A stretch of 64,000 nucleotides of DNA from Cenococcum geophilum 1.58 (GCA_001692895.1 KV748234.1:62001-126000); one strand, 5' to 3'. Counted from the stretch's first letter, positions 13,996-25,452 are shown. Numbers and translations: made by a program. The notes: generated from the sequence alone by a model not told the origin.

Positions 13996-14420
13996 TGTTA
14001 CAGACGCTTTAAGTATAATATTACGACTACTTAAAGAAGAGACGGAAGAAGCTAGTTAGTTAATTTAGGTACGGTCTAGAATGGAGCTAATAGAACTATA
14101 TAATAAGGAATAGTAACTAAGGTTATATAATATGCTATATATTAAATAAGAGAAATAAGAGGAACTTACGTACCTTATATACAAAACGTATATTATATAT
14201 AAGAAGGATTTTATAGGAGTACGGTTATATATTTAAGGACCCTTAGTCCCTACCTAGATAGTTTCTTCCTTATAGTGATTCTTAGAATACAATTAGAGTT
14301 AATCTATTAGGCAACCACTCCACCAGTTATTATTACGTTGTTGACTTTTATACTTACATTTCCTACACACCTAGCCCATTAACGAACCCATTGTAGTTCT
14401 TACTACAAGGTTCCGTTACA
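13996..14420 (+). repeat. 3' LTR of the Gypsy element
   Basis: 425 bp, the same ends as the 5' LTR, followed directly by the AGGTG target duplication. Ambiguous bases (N) lie just upstream at 13,929-13,960. Confidence 0.93.
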
Positions 14421-14425
14421 AGGTG

Positions 14426-15190
14426 TCCTAAGTAACGGCTTGCCTATAGAAGGATCTTTATAGAAGACCGTCTCTTAGTAGAGCTATAATCCTTAAGACG
14501 TAATAAGATTATAATGTAATTAGAAGGGAGAAACGCATATAAAGGACAGGTAGAATTAACTGTAACTATAATATAATCTCGGTTAATTACCGTTTATAAA
14601 GGCTTTCTCTCTTACTTTTTTCCTTCTGCTTTCTTTTCTTAGAAGGGTTTAATTAAGCTTGGCTTATATAATCCTTATACTAACAAAGTAGTACGGCGCC
14701 ATACTAGTGTAGTAGGAAACTAGCTATTTGTCTTTTAGGAAGCTTAAAGGAACTCTTTTAATAAGTAGTGGCGATTAAGTTGCTTAAATAAGAGGGCAGG
14801 AGGACTTTTATAGACAAGAACTCAGCTAATTCTTCCTAGAGATTACCTTTTCTCTACCTACGCTACGGCCTCCTCCTTAGGTGCCTCCTTTTCTACGGGG
14901 ACCTCTTTTATATTACATTACTTTTATTTATACGGCCTTCTAGTTTAACTTCCTTAAGATCTTATATAAGGAACCGTTTTAACCTATTCCTATATAGATT
15001 GCCTCTTATTTTAGTACTATTAAGTTTATAAAACCCTTTTTCTAATACCATTTTAATCTAGAAGGGACCCTACTATTTTAGCTATAGCTTTTGCCACCAC
15101 GATATATCTTTTGCCTTCTTTGCATCCTATACTAGCATAAGCCCCCTAGACTTAAGCTTGCCCTTATAGGTATTCTCTATTAGCTAGATA
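14426..15190. repeat. Unknown repeat copy 1, continuation right of the Gypsy insertion
   Basis: With the Gypsy element removed, 6,468 joins 14,426, and the joined sequence aligns with copy 2 around 19,825-19,850 (gtaacaggtg then tcctaagta against gtaataggta then tcctaagtg). Compared with copy 2 it keeps about 330 bp (roughly 14,540-14,870) that copy 2 lacks between 19,945 and 19,955. Similarity fades after about 15,190. Confidence 0.7.
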
Positions 15191-15330
15191 ATAGCGGCGC
15201 ATCCTCTCCTAAGCTTCTTCGTTATTTATCTCTTGTTACTTAAACTGTTTTATTCTTAGAATAATTAACTCTTCTATTGTCTTTACCTTATTCTACAAAA
15301 GTGTCTACTATATAGGAAGGTAGAGCTATC
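14850..15330 (-). mobile_element. Integrase-tail remnant of a second Gypsy-type retrotransposon
   Basis: Minus-strand sequence here resembles the C-terminal tail of Ty3/Gypsy integrases of the non-chromodomain kind. Related remnants sit at the equivalent place downstream of copy 2 (about 19,960-20,300) and in its duplicate (22,003-22,343). It is a broken fossil fragment without LTRs. The rest of its polyprotein is not next to it. Confidence 0.6.
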
Positions 15331-15609
15331 TATTAAGGCCTATTCCCAAAGGGTAGCCGTCTAAGTTAGATATAAGGCTTCCTCCGTAGAGGTAGTAGAG
15401 GAAGCGGCAGAAGCTGTAGTGGAAGCTAAGAAAGAGGAGTAGATTTAAGAATCTTATTAAGAATATTATTGAAGTTAAACTAAGTATCTAATATTTTAAT
15501 AAGCTTGTAGGTAAAGCTGTAGGTTAATTAGATCTAGCTGCTTTTTAAAAGGGAAGGTGATATATAAACACTAATCTAATTATAGCAGTAAATAATAGAG
15601 AGCTAGTAT
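15331..15609. other. AT-rich spacer between the two unknown-repeat copies
   Basis: RIP-type sequence with a short purine-rich stretch near 15,383-15,440. No gene or terminal repeat is recognisable. Confidence 0.5.
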
Positions 15610-15849
15610 AAAAGGGCAAAGCCTAACACTAAAAGATAATACTTAATTAAGCATTATAAGGGGAATGGGACTAGATAAGTTACGCTAGAAAGGTAGAAGA
15701 ATAACTAGAGGGTAAGTTGGATTTTTTTTAGGATAAGGTTAAAGCCTAGGTTGCTTCTGTAATATATATAACCCTAAGCCCCCTATATATAATAAGAAAT
15801 AAACCAAAATAACCGAGGAGCGTTCCATACTATTATATTACTACTCCTA

Positions 15850-18800
15850 CCTAAAACGTTGTCCCCTAACGTTTCTTTATAGACCCTATTTGGTAGGTAA
15901 GGAACGCTTAAGAATAGAAAAAAACAACCTAATACCTAGTATACTTTTAACTCCTTTAAAGCTGCCTACACCCCTTCCCTATTTATCGCCTCTGTTCTAT
16001 ATTATCTACGCCTTCCGCCTCAAGCTCTATATTTACATTATCCTATATATTAATAACACTAACCTAGAGTTTTGAAGACACCTTTTTACGGACAGTATTC
16101 ATTTCCGCTTATATTGTCTTCTACATAAGAGGTTGGAGAACACTGGAATTAATTGTCTGTTCTTCCAAAGCAGTACCCTTTTTTAAAATTGATAAAGGCG
16201 TTGGGCGGTGTAATACTGCTGGCTTATTAATATTCTCTAAAATATTAATAAATGCTAGCGAATATTCAGAAGCAGCATTTTAGAAGCTATCTTCTTCAAG
16301 CTTACTTATATCCTTTAGCTCCCGGTCGATTTCTATAGGCGCTACCTTATTATTAAATATATTAGGACTAAGGTTTAGCGCAGTAGTCCTAGCGCCCTAA
16401 GGCGTAATAGCCCCAGCCTTACCTTTAGAATAGCCTTCAAAACTATAATCGGTTAGTAGAGAAGCGCGAGAAGTTATACCAGCCGGGTTATATTCGTATT
16501 CTAGATCCAAAACCGAGTCTTTAGGATATTCTAGGTCATCTACAGGACGCTTACGCCCTTATTCTTTTGCTAAAAAGTAAGACTTTACCCTAAATACCTC
16601 CCGCTTAAATTCCTCTAGCTCTCCAAAGCTNTTANAAACAGCCTNAGTAANANGCNTCCTATGTCTTTCCNAAAATACTTTATATTNATTATTTAATAAA
16701 GGATTTAGGATTAACTGTTACTCTCTTCTTACTTAAGGGTCGTCCCATAAAAGTCTCCTAACTAAAGCATTTAAAACAGCGCTCTTTGCCTATAGCTATA
16801 TATAGGCCGGAAACTTATATAGAGGAGCGTTAAAAATAGGTTCGCCAGTAGGGGTTAAAACCAGGGGAAAAGCATCTAGATTTATCTATATAACAGCCTA
16901 CTAGCTCTTAAGCCTAGGAATCTCCAATCTCTTAATATTTGGTAGAATTGCAATTAAGTCTAGTATAACAATTAAGCGACTTAATGTTGCTTAAGAGGCT
17001 CCTTGTGTAATAGTAGCTTTCGTAAACCGTACTTTACTAGTCCTTAATATAATAGGTATCCAGTTAAGCTTAAACTTCTTAGCATTAGCTTTAGTCTAGG
17101 CAGTTTCTATATTCTTAATACGCCCTCTACTATTAAGTTTACCACATTCTTAAAGTAAGCCTACTTATTCTAGTATATACTGATATATGCCAGGTAGGAA
17201 CTCTACGCAAGACTAACTCCCCTTATTAATTAAGGAGATATAAGAACAAAGCTAGCTTTCTCTAGAATTTGGCCCTTCTTTACACACTTATAGAAGGTTA
17301 ATTTCTAAGTTCCGCTTTTTAGGGAGATAGCCACTAAGGAACTAGAGCGTATAGCTTAGATATATAATAAAACGAGTAGCGCCATTAGCGCGTAAAGCCA
17401 CTGTATGCTGGTAGTGCTCCAGATCTATCTAAACTACCTATTGTAATAGAGAATGGCACATAGTCCAAAGGATACCGCTATTTTCCTCTCTAGTAGTCTT
17501 ACGTAAATAATACGCATATATATTAAACTCCTCTTTAAAAATGTCTAGAATCTTAGTATCTTTTTACTATTTAAATAAATCGGCCTAGTGGATTCTAAGT
17601 AAGTCCTATTCTATTTCCCCTTTTAAGCCTAATATAAGCTTCCTCAACCCTATATAATCTACTTAATAATCACTAGGTCGTATAGTAGAATAAGCGTAAA
17701 TCCTAAGACTATTATTCGTATGCTTAGGATGACTATCCCTTTTAAACTAAAAATAAGAGCTTTTGGCTATTTAGAGAATATTAATAGCATTATAGTTCTT
17801 AGAGACTAAATGAATTCGTAAATATAAATTTATAGAGGAAGCACTGGCATCTAGTCCTAGTAATCCTGCCATTTTCTAAAGATATATCCGGTATAGCGCG
17901 CGGACTTCTATCCTATTTCCTTACCAGGCTATAATAAACTATTATAAGATAGAAGAAATACCGCCTTCTAGTTCTTTCTTTAAATTAAGAGCCTTTATTA
18001 ATTTAACTAGCGTTTTAAAATAGTACGAGCATTTTATTTTTCATTTCGGCCGTAGTTTCCTAACAATTACCTCTCTATTAGCTTTAGCAATTATAGCTAC
18101 TTTTCCCTTTTATCTATTAGCTTTACCAGAAGCTAAAGGTTTCGCAGGTCCTATTTTTAGCTTCTTTTTAGGAGATTTCTTAGAAGCTTTTCCAGTCTTA
18201 CGTTTCTGCGAGGAGCTAGCAACAAAGACATCCTCTAAAGACGTAGATTTATTAAATTTAGAGTCCTCTCTATTAGCTTTAGAAACCTTACCTCTAAACA
18301 GAAACGTACTATATAGCATCTTTGCGTTTAAGCCTTTAACCTCTTTAAAAGGTACTAACAGAGGTCCCAAAGTAACTAGCTTTGGTATAAATCCCTTTCC
18401 TTTAGCTTTAACGGTTAAGGCTAGCACTAAAAGCTTATAACCTTAGCTTAGATAATAGGCAAGCCTCTATTTCCTAACTAGCTCCTCATTAACTTCTAGT
18501 CCAAATTTATAAGCATTAAGGAAATCTAAGGGTGTTAGGTATAGAGTCCTTAAGATCCCGGCCTTTAAGAGTTCTAGGCGGTTTAGCATTATATTATTAA
18601 CTATCTTTAACATATTCTCTCTAGCAATCTCGCTCTTTTTAGCTTAATTAATAAGAATACGAATACTTTTTAGTATATAATATATATAGAAGAGCTTGCA
18701 GGGACCTTCTAAAAGTTCCTCTCCCTACTCCTTCTTAACTATATCCCGCACCGTCTTAATCTTATTAATCTTATAAGTAATCTTAGAAAGCTTCCTAATA

Positions 18801-19111
18801 TCTATAAAGGTATTTTCCCACTCTTTACTTTTTAAGTTTCCTTTAAGCTCTCTATCCTTTTTAATCTTAATTATAGCATTTCTTGCAGCCTTAACTACAT
18901 TATACTCCTGGTTTAAAATAACCTGCGTTAAACCATAATAGATATTTACGCGCTAATTAACTGGGTGGCTTTAGGCAGCTTTAAAGATAACCTCTATTAT
19001 TTACGCCTTTTCTTAGTATATAAGGGCTATTAACCGGATAGTAGGAGGCGGAGGCGTAGGAGGCAAAGGCGGCGGCCTTCCTTTTAAGCGGAGTTCTATA
19101 GTTCTAGGCAT
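15850..19111 (-). pseudogene. Decayed long ORF of unknown function, copy 2
   Basis: The minus-strand frame starts at an ATG at 19,111 (MPRTIELRLKGRPPPLPP) and runs about 1,087 codons with many stops. The best preserved piece is 18,110-18,427 (105 codons open). It contains a lysine-rich cluster KRKTGKASKKSPKKKLK, a plausible nuclear-localisation signal, after a serine-rich SLEDVFVASSS stretch. Upstream at about 18,730-18,960 is a charged helical segment (SKEWENTFIDIRKLSKITYK). Both segments are conserved in copy 1, so this was once a real protein. I do not recognise the family. The context of repeats and integrase-tail remnants suggests a mobile or subtelomeric gene. Confidence 0.62.
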
Positions 19112-19220
19112 TTTTATAGTAAAATTCCGCGTGCGCAACAGGTAATTTAAGAAAAGGGTAATAATAGTGCTTCTTAATGTAAAGAAAGGCAAACGGGCGC
19201 GTATAATTAAACGAGATAGG

Positions 19221-19262
19221 GTGACAGGATAATAGGATAATAGGATAATAGGATAACAGGAA
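19221..19262. repeat. Short tandem repeat, unit about 10 bp (GGATAATA type)
   Basis: Four to five units of ggataata(g) follow 'gggtgaca'. The same array is present in the duplicate at 21,264-21,305 and absent from copy 1 (around 5,870). Confidence 0.7.
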
Positions 19263-19959
19263 GTTAAAATAAAGATCTTGTGGTATTTACTAAAAAGGTA
19301 AATTAAAATGGTTGTTATGTGAAATCTTAAGATGTTAAGGAACTTCGACCACCGGTTAAAGTTATCTAATTAGTTAGATTTTCCTTGCCAAGACATTTAC
19401 ATAATAATAACTTTAATATTAATAATTTTTTAAAAGAATAAACGAGACTTAGATAATGCCTAACTTTAACTTCCGGTATACTTAACTAAGACTTCTTAAA
19501 GTAAAGTAGCTCTTCTCTTAACTTAAAAGGAAACAAAAATATTAATTTAAAAATTGTAGAACGTAAAAATATAAAATACTTATAAGAGATAGTTATTAGT
19601 AATAAAGGTGGAAGGAAGAAGACTATATATGTAGTTATTCCTTATAAGAGTAGTTATTAAGATAGAGGATTCAAAACCAGCTTTAAAGAGCTAAACTCTT
19701 TTCCTAATTCCTTATGCTAGTAGGATAAGGTAGGAGTGTAGTAGAAGACTCTAATCCTTATAGTTACTTTATATATTTATTATAGAGGTAGAAAGAAGAA
19801 AGCAAATAAGTTACTGTTTATAGTAATAGGTATCCTAAGTGACAGCCTATTTATAAAAGAATCTTTATAAAAAACTGCCTTTTTAGTAGGGTTGTGTAAT
19901 CCTTAAGACGCGATAAAATCGTAGTATAGTTAGAAGAAAGAGATGCTGCTATAGCCTCC

Positions 19960-20300
19960 TCTTTAGGTGCTTTTTCTTCTATAAAGACTTCTTCTATATT
20001 ATAGTTGCTTTTATTTATACGGTCTTCTAGTCTAATCCCCTTAAGATCTTGTATACGAAACCGTTTTAACCGATTCCTATATAGGGTGCCTCCTATTTCA
20101 GTGCTATTAAAATTCTTAATTTTATAGAACCCTTTTTCTAATGACCTTTTAATCCGGAGGGGGCCCTACCATTTTAGCTATAGCTTTTGCTATTATAATA
20201 TATCCTTTACCTTCTTCGCATCCTATACTAGCATAAGCTCTCTAGGCTTAAGCTTACTTTTATAGGTATTCTTTATCTTATTAAAGTATTCTTTATTAGC
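19960..20300 (-). mobile_element. Integrase-tail remnant (Gypsy type) downstream of unknown-repeat copy 2
   Basis: Minus-strand fragment similar to 14,850-15,330. Broken fossil, no LTRs. An identical duplicate lies at 22,003-22,343. Confidence 0.55.
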
Positions 20301-20742
20301 TAGACAATAGCTATATATAAAACACTAGAACTAAATAGGAAGTCCACGAGATTAGGTATTAAGTGCAGCTCTATTAAGTAAGGTATTAATTAGTGTTATC
20401 TTAGGCTTATCTACATTAATATTGTTAAGGCCTTCTACTATAGAAATACGCCCTTATAGCTTTATATTAAAGCCATTAATAAGCGAGTCGTAGTAAGCTA
20501 GTTGCTTTAGGATTCTTTACTTTTTAGCTCTAGAAGGTTCTAATTATAATGAGGTTAATTTAGAAGGTAGCTTTATAGGCTGTCCTTCCTTTAAACCCCT
20601 AGAGAGCCTCTAGGTTCTAATATTAACAATATCCTTATAGCTAAGGTAACTCTTTTATCCGCTAGGCCGCCTTATAATAGTAGTTAATAGCTTAAGCGCA
20701 AGATAATATACATTAGTAGCTGCGTTAGCTAGCGTGTAAACT

Positions 20743-22782
20743 AGGGACCTTCTAAAAGTTCCTCTCCCTACTCCTTCTTAACTATATCCCGCACCGTCTT
20801 AATCTTATTAATCTTATAAGTAATCTTAGAAAGCTTCCTAATATCTATAAAGGTATTTTCCCACTCTTTACTTTNTAAGTTTCCTTTAAGCTCTCTATCC
20901 TTTTTAATCTTAATTATAGCATTTCTTGCAGCCTTAACTACATTATACTCCTGGTTTAAAATAACCTGCGTTAAACCATAATAGATATTTACGCGCTAAT
21001 TAACTGGGTGGCTTTAGGCAGCTTTAAAGATAACCTCTATTATTTACGCCTTTTCTTAGTATATAAGGGCTATTAACCGGATAGTAGGAGGCGGAGGCGT
21101 AGGAGGCAAAGGCGGCGGCCTTCCTTTTAAGCGGAGTTCTATAGTTCTAGGCATTTTTATAGTAAAATTCCGCGTGCGCAACAGGTAATTTAAGAAAAGG
21201 GTAATAATAGTGCTTCTTAATGTAAAGAAAGGCAAACGGGCGCGTATAATTAAACGAGATAGGGTGACAGGATAATAGGATAATAGGATAATAGGATAAC
21301 AGGAAGTTAAAATAAAGATCTTGTGGTATTTACTAAAAAGGTAAATTAAAATGGTTGTTATGTGAAATCTTAAGATGTTAAGGAACTTCGACCACCGGTT
21401 AAAGTTATCTAATTAGTTAGATTTTCCTTGCCAAGACATTTACATAATAATAACTTTAATATTAATAATTTTTTAAAAGAATAAACGAGACTTAGATAAT
21501 GCCTAACTTTAACTTCCGGTATACTTAACTAAGACTTCTTAAAGTAAAGTAGCTCTTCTCTTAACTTAAAAGGAAACAAAAATATTAATTTAAAAATTGT
21601 AGAACGTAAAAATATAAAATACTTATAAGAGATAGTTATTAGTAATAAAGGTGGAAGGAAGAAGACTATATATGTAGTTATTCCTTATAAGAGTAGTTAT
21701 TAAGATAGAGGATTCAAAACCAGCTTTAAAGAGCTAAACTCTTTTCCTAATTCCTTATGCTAGTAGGATAAGGTAGGAGTGTAGTAGAAGACTCTAATCC
21801 TTATAGTTACTTTATATATTTATTATAGAGGTAGAAAGAAGAAAGCAAATAAGTTACTGTTTATAGTAATAGGTATCCTAAGTGACAGCCTATTTATAAA
21901 AGAATCTTTATAAAAAACTGCCTTTTTAGTAGGGTTGTGTAATCCTTAAGACGCGATAAAATCGTAGTATAGTTAGAAGAAAGAGATGCTGCTATAGCCT
22001 CCTCTTTAGGTGCTTTTTCTTCTATAAAGACTTCTTCTATATTATAGTTGCTTTTATTTATACGGTCTTCTAGTCTAATCCCCTTAAGATCTTGTATACG
22101 AAACCGTTTTAACCGATTCCTATATAGGGTGCCTCCTATTTCAGTGCTATTAAAATTCTTAATTTTATAGAACCCTTTTTCTAATGACCTTTTAATCCGG
22201 AGGGGGCCCTACCATTTTAGCTATAGCTTTTGCTATTATAATATATCCTTTACCTTCTTCGCATCCTATACTAGCATAAGCTCTCTAGGCTTAAGCTTAC
22301 TTTTATAGGTATTCTTTATCTTATTAAAGTATTCTTTATTAGCTAGACAATAGCTATATATAAAACACTAGAACTAAATAGGAAGTCCACGAGATTAGGT
22401 ATTAAGTGCAGCTCTATTAAGTAAGGTATTAATTAGTGTTATCTTAGGCTTATCTACATTAATATTGTTAAGGCCTTCTACTATAGAAATACGCCCTTAT
22501 AGCTTTATATTAAAGCCATTAATAAGCGAGTCGTAGTAAGCTAGTTGCTTTAGGATTCTTTACTTTTTAGCTCTAGAAGGTTCTAATTATAATGAGGTTA
22601 ATTTAGAAGGTAGCTTTATAGGCTGTCCTTCCTTTAAACCCCTAGAGAGCCTCTAGGTTCTAATATTAACAATATCCTTATAGCTAAGGTAACTCTTTTA
22701 TCCGCTAGGCCGCCTTATAATAGTAGTTAATAGCTTAAGCGCAAGATAATATACATTAGTAGCTGCGTTAGCTAGCGTGTAA
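20743..22782. repeat. Tandem duplication, unit 2 (2,040 bp)
   Basis: Second unit of the 2,040-bp duplication. The only difference I can see is an N at 20,875 where unit 1 has T. The left junction breaks into the middle of the unknown ORF. The right end continues smoothly into unique sequence, so unit 2 is joined to the natural right flank and unit 1 to the natural left flank. Confidence 0.92.
22003..22343 (-). mobile_element. Integrase-tail remnant (Gypsy type), duplicate copy
   Basis: Identical duplicate of 19,960-20,300 inside the second tandem unit. Broken fossil. Confidence 0.55.
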
Positions 22783-22960
22783 TATATACTATTGAACTGG
22801 CCAAACGCGTCCTCTATAGCATACCGCAGCTCTAGGTAGTAACTAGCGGTAAGTAATACTTAAGTAAATAACTCAGTTATATCTAAACTAGTTCGCCGCC
22901 GGCCTTAAAGAAGAAGCTTAAGAATAAGATTGTAATATTCGTTAAGTTAATTAATCTTAA
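22344..22960 (-). pseudogene. Unidentified decayed coding remnant
   Basis: A minus-strand frame with few stops can be followed here, with a coherent stretch ELRYAIEDAFGQFNSIYYT near 22,780-22,840 and GQPIKLPSKLTSL near 22,590-22,640 (the latter also inside tandem unit 1). I do not recognise the protein. It lies upstream of the integrase-tail remnant in the same orientation and could be part of the same former element or a separate insertion. Decay by RIP is heavy, so strand and frame are only moderately secure. Confidence 0.4.
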
Positions 22961-25260
22961 ACCAACTATCTTACTGGCCTCTACAATTAACCAATATACT
23001 AGTAAGTAATAATCTTTAGAGGACTTAATCCGCGGCTTTAGTTATAAGCAATTTAGTAAGGTATAAAGCCAACTATATATATTAACTCTTTATACTACTA
23101 GTAAAGAGAATATAGCAGCAAATAATTACCCGTTTAATAAGCCTAATATTAGCGTACTTAATAGCAAACTTTAATATAAGGTAGACCTCTATATCTTATA
23201 TAAATCGAACATAGTTTTAAAACACCTTATTAACTAGTTTATTACCATAGGACCGTTAGCTAGGCGAAAAGAACTCCTCTTAAATACGCTGTAAGGTAGT
23301 AAGGAATCTTACTCTTACTACTGCCGTTTTATTACCTCTTTTAATATCTTATCCGGTAATCCAATTATTAACCCCCTTATTACCCTAGTCCTTAATATTT
23401 TAAGAAAGAAGACTAAGGAAGTAGGCAGTAATTCAGGCGTTAAAGGACTTAATTACGACCTCCTTTTTATAATAGAACGGCGTCCTATAACCCTAATACG
23501 CGCTAAGGTAGACCTTGCTATAATCTAACGATTTAAAGCAGTTAGATAGTCCGCGGTAAATGTTGTATATTATATCTATATAGTTAGTTCGCCAATAAAA
23601 CAATCCAGCCATAGGAAGAAACCATTTTAGCTGTTTATAGTAACGCTCTTTAAGATAGCGCTCTTGCTATATAGATTAGAGGAGGCCTATAGTTTTCTAA
23701 TCGCTATTAATTAAGACTAATTTACCATTATTAAAGGATCCATCCTTATACCCTAGCTGGCCCTCTTAAAACCCGCATTCGCTATTATCGCCACTAAATA
23801 TATTCCTAAGAACACCATATATGCCCTTTAAAGTGCCTTTATTCTCTAAAATTGGACCTAATATAAAGTAGCGTAGCTTTTATAGAAGGAGACGATCTAT
23901 AATAGGTATACTAGGCCAGAAGTCTACGGCAATATTAAGCTCTTTAACTTTTAGTATTATATACGCAATAGCCTTAGCAATCTAATATAACTAGCACTGT
24001 TCTATATAGCTATCTGCCTAGTTACTAGAATAATTAAAGATTACGCTATAAGTAAGCTATTCCGTAGGTTTAAGTATAGAAGTATAAAAACCGTTATATA
24101 GAAATTTAGGGTTAAGTATAAGCTTAAAAGTAGTAGCAGAGAGGTGCTTATTGGTGTTTAATATAGTCTTATATTAAACCTTTTTATTTTAGTTAAAGTT
24201 ATTATATATAACCGTTAGCTGGTTCTAGTTCTTTAAAGTAGTTACCTTAATTATGCGCTATAAGAAAGTTACTATTTATTACACTAGCAGTGACTGAGAC
24301 GCCTTAAGTACGCGATCTATAGCTAAGATACCTTAACTATACCCTCCGCTTATAGTGACGGAGGCGTCTTATCTAAACCCTTAAGTGTGGAAGTATATAC
24401 CCTACCAACTTTCTTTAGTTTTTTTTGTATTTTAGTAAGACTGGTATATAATATTATAACTCCCAACTTATAAAGAAGCGTAATATACCTTTATTTAATA
24501 CCTATATTATATAAATAAACCCCCAAAGCAGTATGGAACTAGTAGCTAGCTTAAGGGGCTTATACGTTTGCTAGGATTGCGCACACCATAAAGAGCTTAT
24601 TATAGTAAGGCGTAATATTATAAGAATTAGCATATGGCCTTTACTAAACTAAAGCTATAAGGAAGCTCTATAGCGTTAGAGTAAGGCACTATATATTAGC
24701 AGTAATTGTATTAAGCTTAAGCTTTTTAACTGGTTCTTTGGCGTTAAATTATCTAAGCCTACTAGAAATAATAACTTCGTTCTCTTCTCTTGGGCGTATA
24801 AGATCCTCTAACTCTTACTCTATCTACTTATATAGAGGTTCTTAATAGAGCCTTCCTAGCTAGCGATTACTATACACTATAAGCCGTTCCTTAACTTCTA
24901 GCTCTTTAAATATTGCCTTCTATAGCCTATTTACACGTCGCTCTAGTATATTATAATTAGAAGGGCCGGAAGCGGTTATATAATGCTTAATAAAAGTTAT
25001 AATGCCCCAGCGGTGCTTATATAGCTGTTCTAATATTAAATTAACTCTTTCGTATTCTAAATGAAAGACTTATAATCCTTAATTATTATTTAAAGCTGGC
25101 TCATCGGTTTAGGTACTTTGGCTGCGGTAGGAAGAGGGCGGCGGTAGTCGTGAGAGAAGTGCGGCTACTACAACTCGGGGGCGTCGGGCGCGATAATAAG
25201 ATAATGAATTAGAATCGGGCAAATCGGGCAACGTAGTCTTCTTCGCCAGGTTTAATTTAG
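22961..25260. other. RIP-degraded sequence without assignable gene
   Basis: AT-rich, TAA/TAG-rich sequence. Both strands show long low-stop stretches (for example plus strand around 23,300-23,800), so no strand can be trusted. A more GC-rich patch at 25,105-25,250 marks the approach to the gene island. Confidence 0.5.
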
Positions 25261-25378
25261 TAATTCTGGCCATTAGGAATAGCTTAGGGAGTTATAGAAG
25301 TTAAGATAATTTGGCTCAAAGTAGGTGTATATAGGCCTAAATACCCCGCGCGGGACTAACAAAAATCCAAACCGTGTA

Positions 25379-25452
25379 CCAGACCTTCTAACGAAGGTCT
25401 TGCCAAAAGCGGCTAGCGGCTTGGCAAGGTAAGCCTTGGCAAGAAGGTCTGG
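25379..25452. repeat. Compound palindrome at the AT-block/gene-island junction
   Basis: Outer arms ccagaccttc (25,379-25,388) and gaaggtctgg (25,443-25,452) are perfect inverted repeats. Inside are a second hairpin, agaccttc-taac-gaaggtct (25,381-25,400), and tgccaa (25,401-25,406) against ttggca (25,421-25,426). The structure is more GC-rich than the AT block on its left. It may be the remains of a short foldback element. Confidence 0.55.

Larger units (their letters stand above)
6469..14420 (+). mobile_element. Ty3/Gypsy LTR retrotransposon, chromodomain type; structurally complete, broken
   Basis: Two 425-bp LTRs (6,469-6,893 and 13,996-14,420), each TG...CA, enclose about 7.1 kb. Both sides carry the same 5-bp target duplication AGGTG (6,464-6,468 and 14,421-14,425). 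A purine-rich tract lies just before the 3' LTR (about 13,968-13,995). Parts follow Ty3/Gypsy order on the plus strand: gag from about 6,938 with a zinc knuckle near 7,940-8,000, protease about 10,000, reverse transcriptase about 10,480-11,100, RNase H about 11,400-11,760, integrase about 12,100-13,050, and chromodomain about 13,130-13,270. Every coding part is broken many times by RIP. The LTRs differ mainly by transitions, so their divergence is not a clock. It is younger than the repeat it splits. I could not assign a primer-binding site. Confidence 0.93.
15610..20290 (-). repeat. Unknown long-ORF repeat, copy 2
   Basis: Direct copy of 2,236-6,468 plus 14,426-15,190 without the Gypsy insertion. 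It therefore preserves the 'empty site' at about 19,827-19,832 (AGGTA in place of AGGTG). Ambiguous bases occur at 16,631-16,687. It contains the decayed minus-strand ORF (15,850-19,111) and ends in an integrase-tail remnant. Its right part is included in the 2,040-bp tandem duplication. Confidence 0.8.
18700..20739. repeat. Tandem duplication, unit 1 (2,040 bp)
   Basis: Base-for-base the same as 20,743-22,782 as far as I can read, at a constant offset of 2,043, with only ACT (20,740-20,742) between the units. It covers the 5' part of the copy-2 unknown ORF, its upstream region, an integrase-tail remnant and further decayed sequence. Confidence 0.92.

Noticed and set aside
1-25260. Small secreted effector genes in the AT block
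   Set aside because: I looked for short Cys-rich frames with signal peptides, as known from AT isochores of plant-pathogenic Dothideomycetes, and found none.
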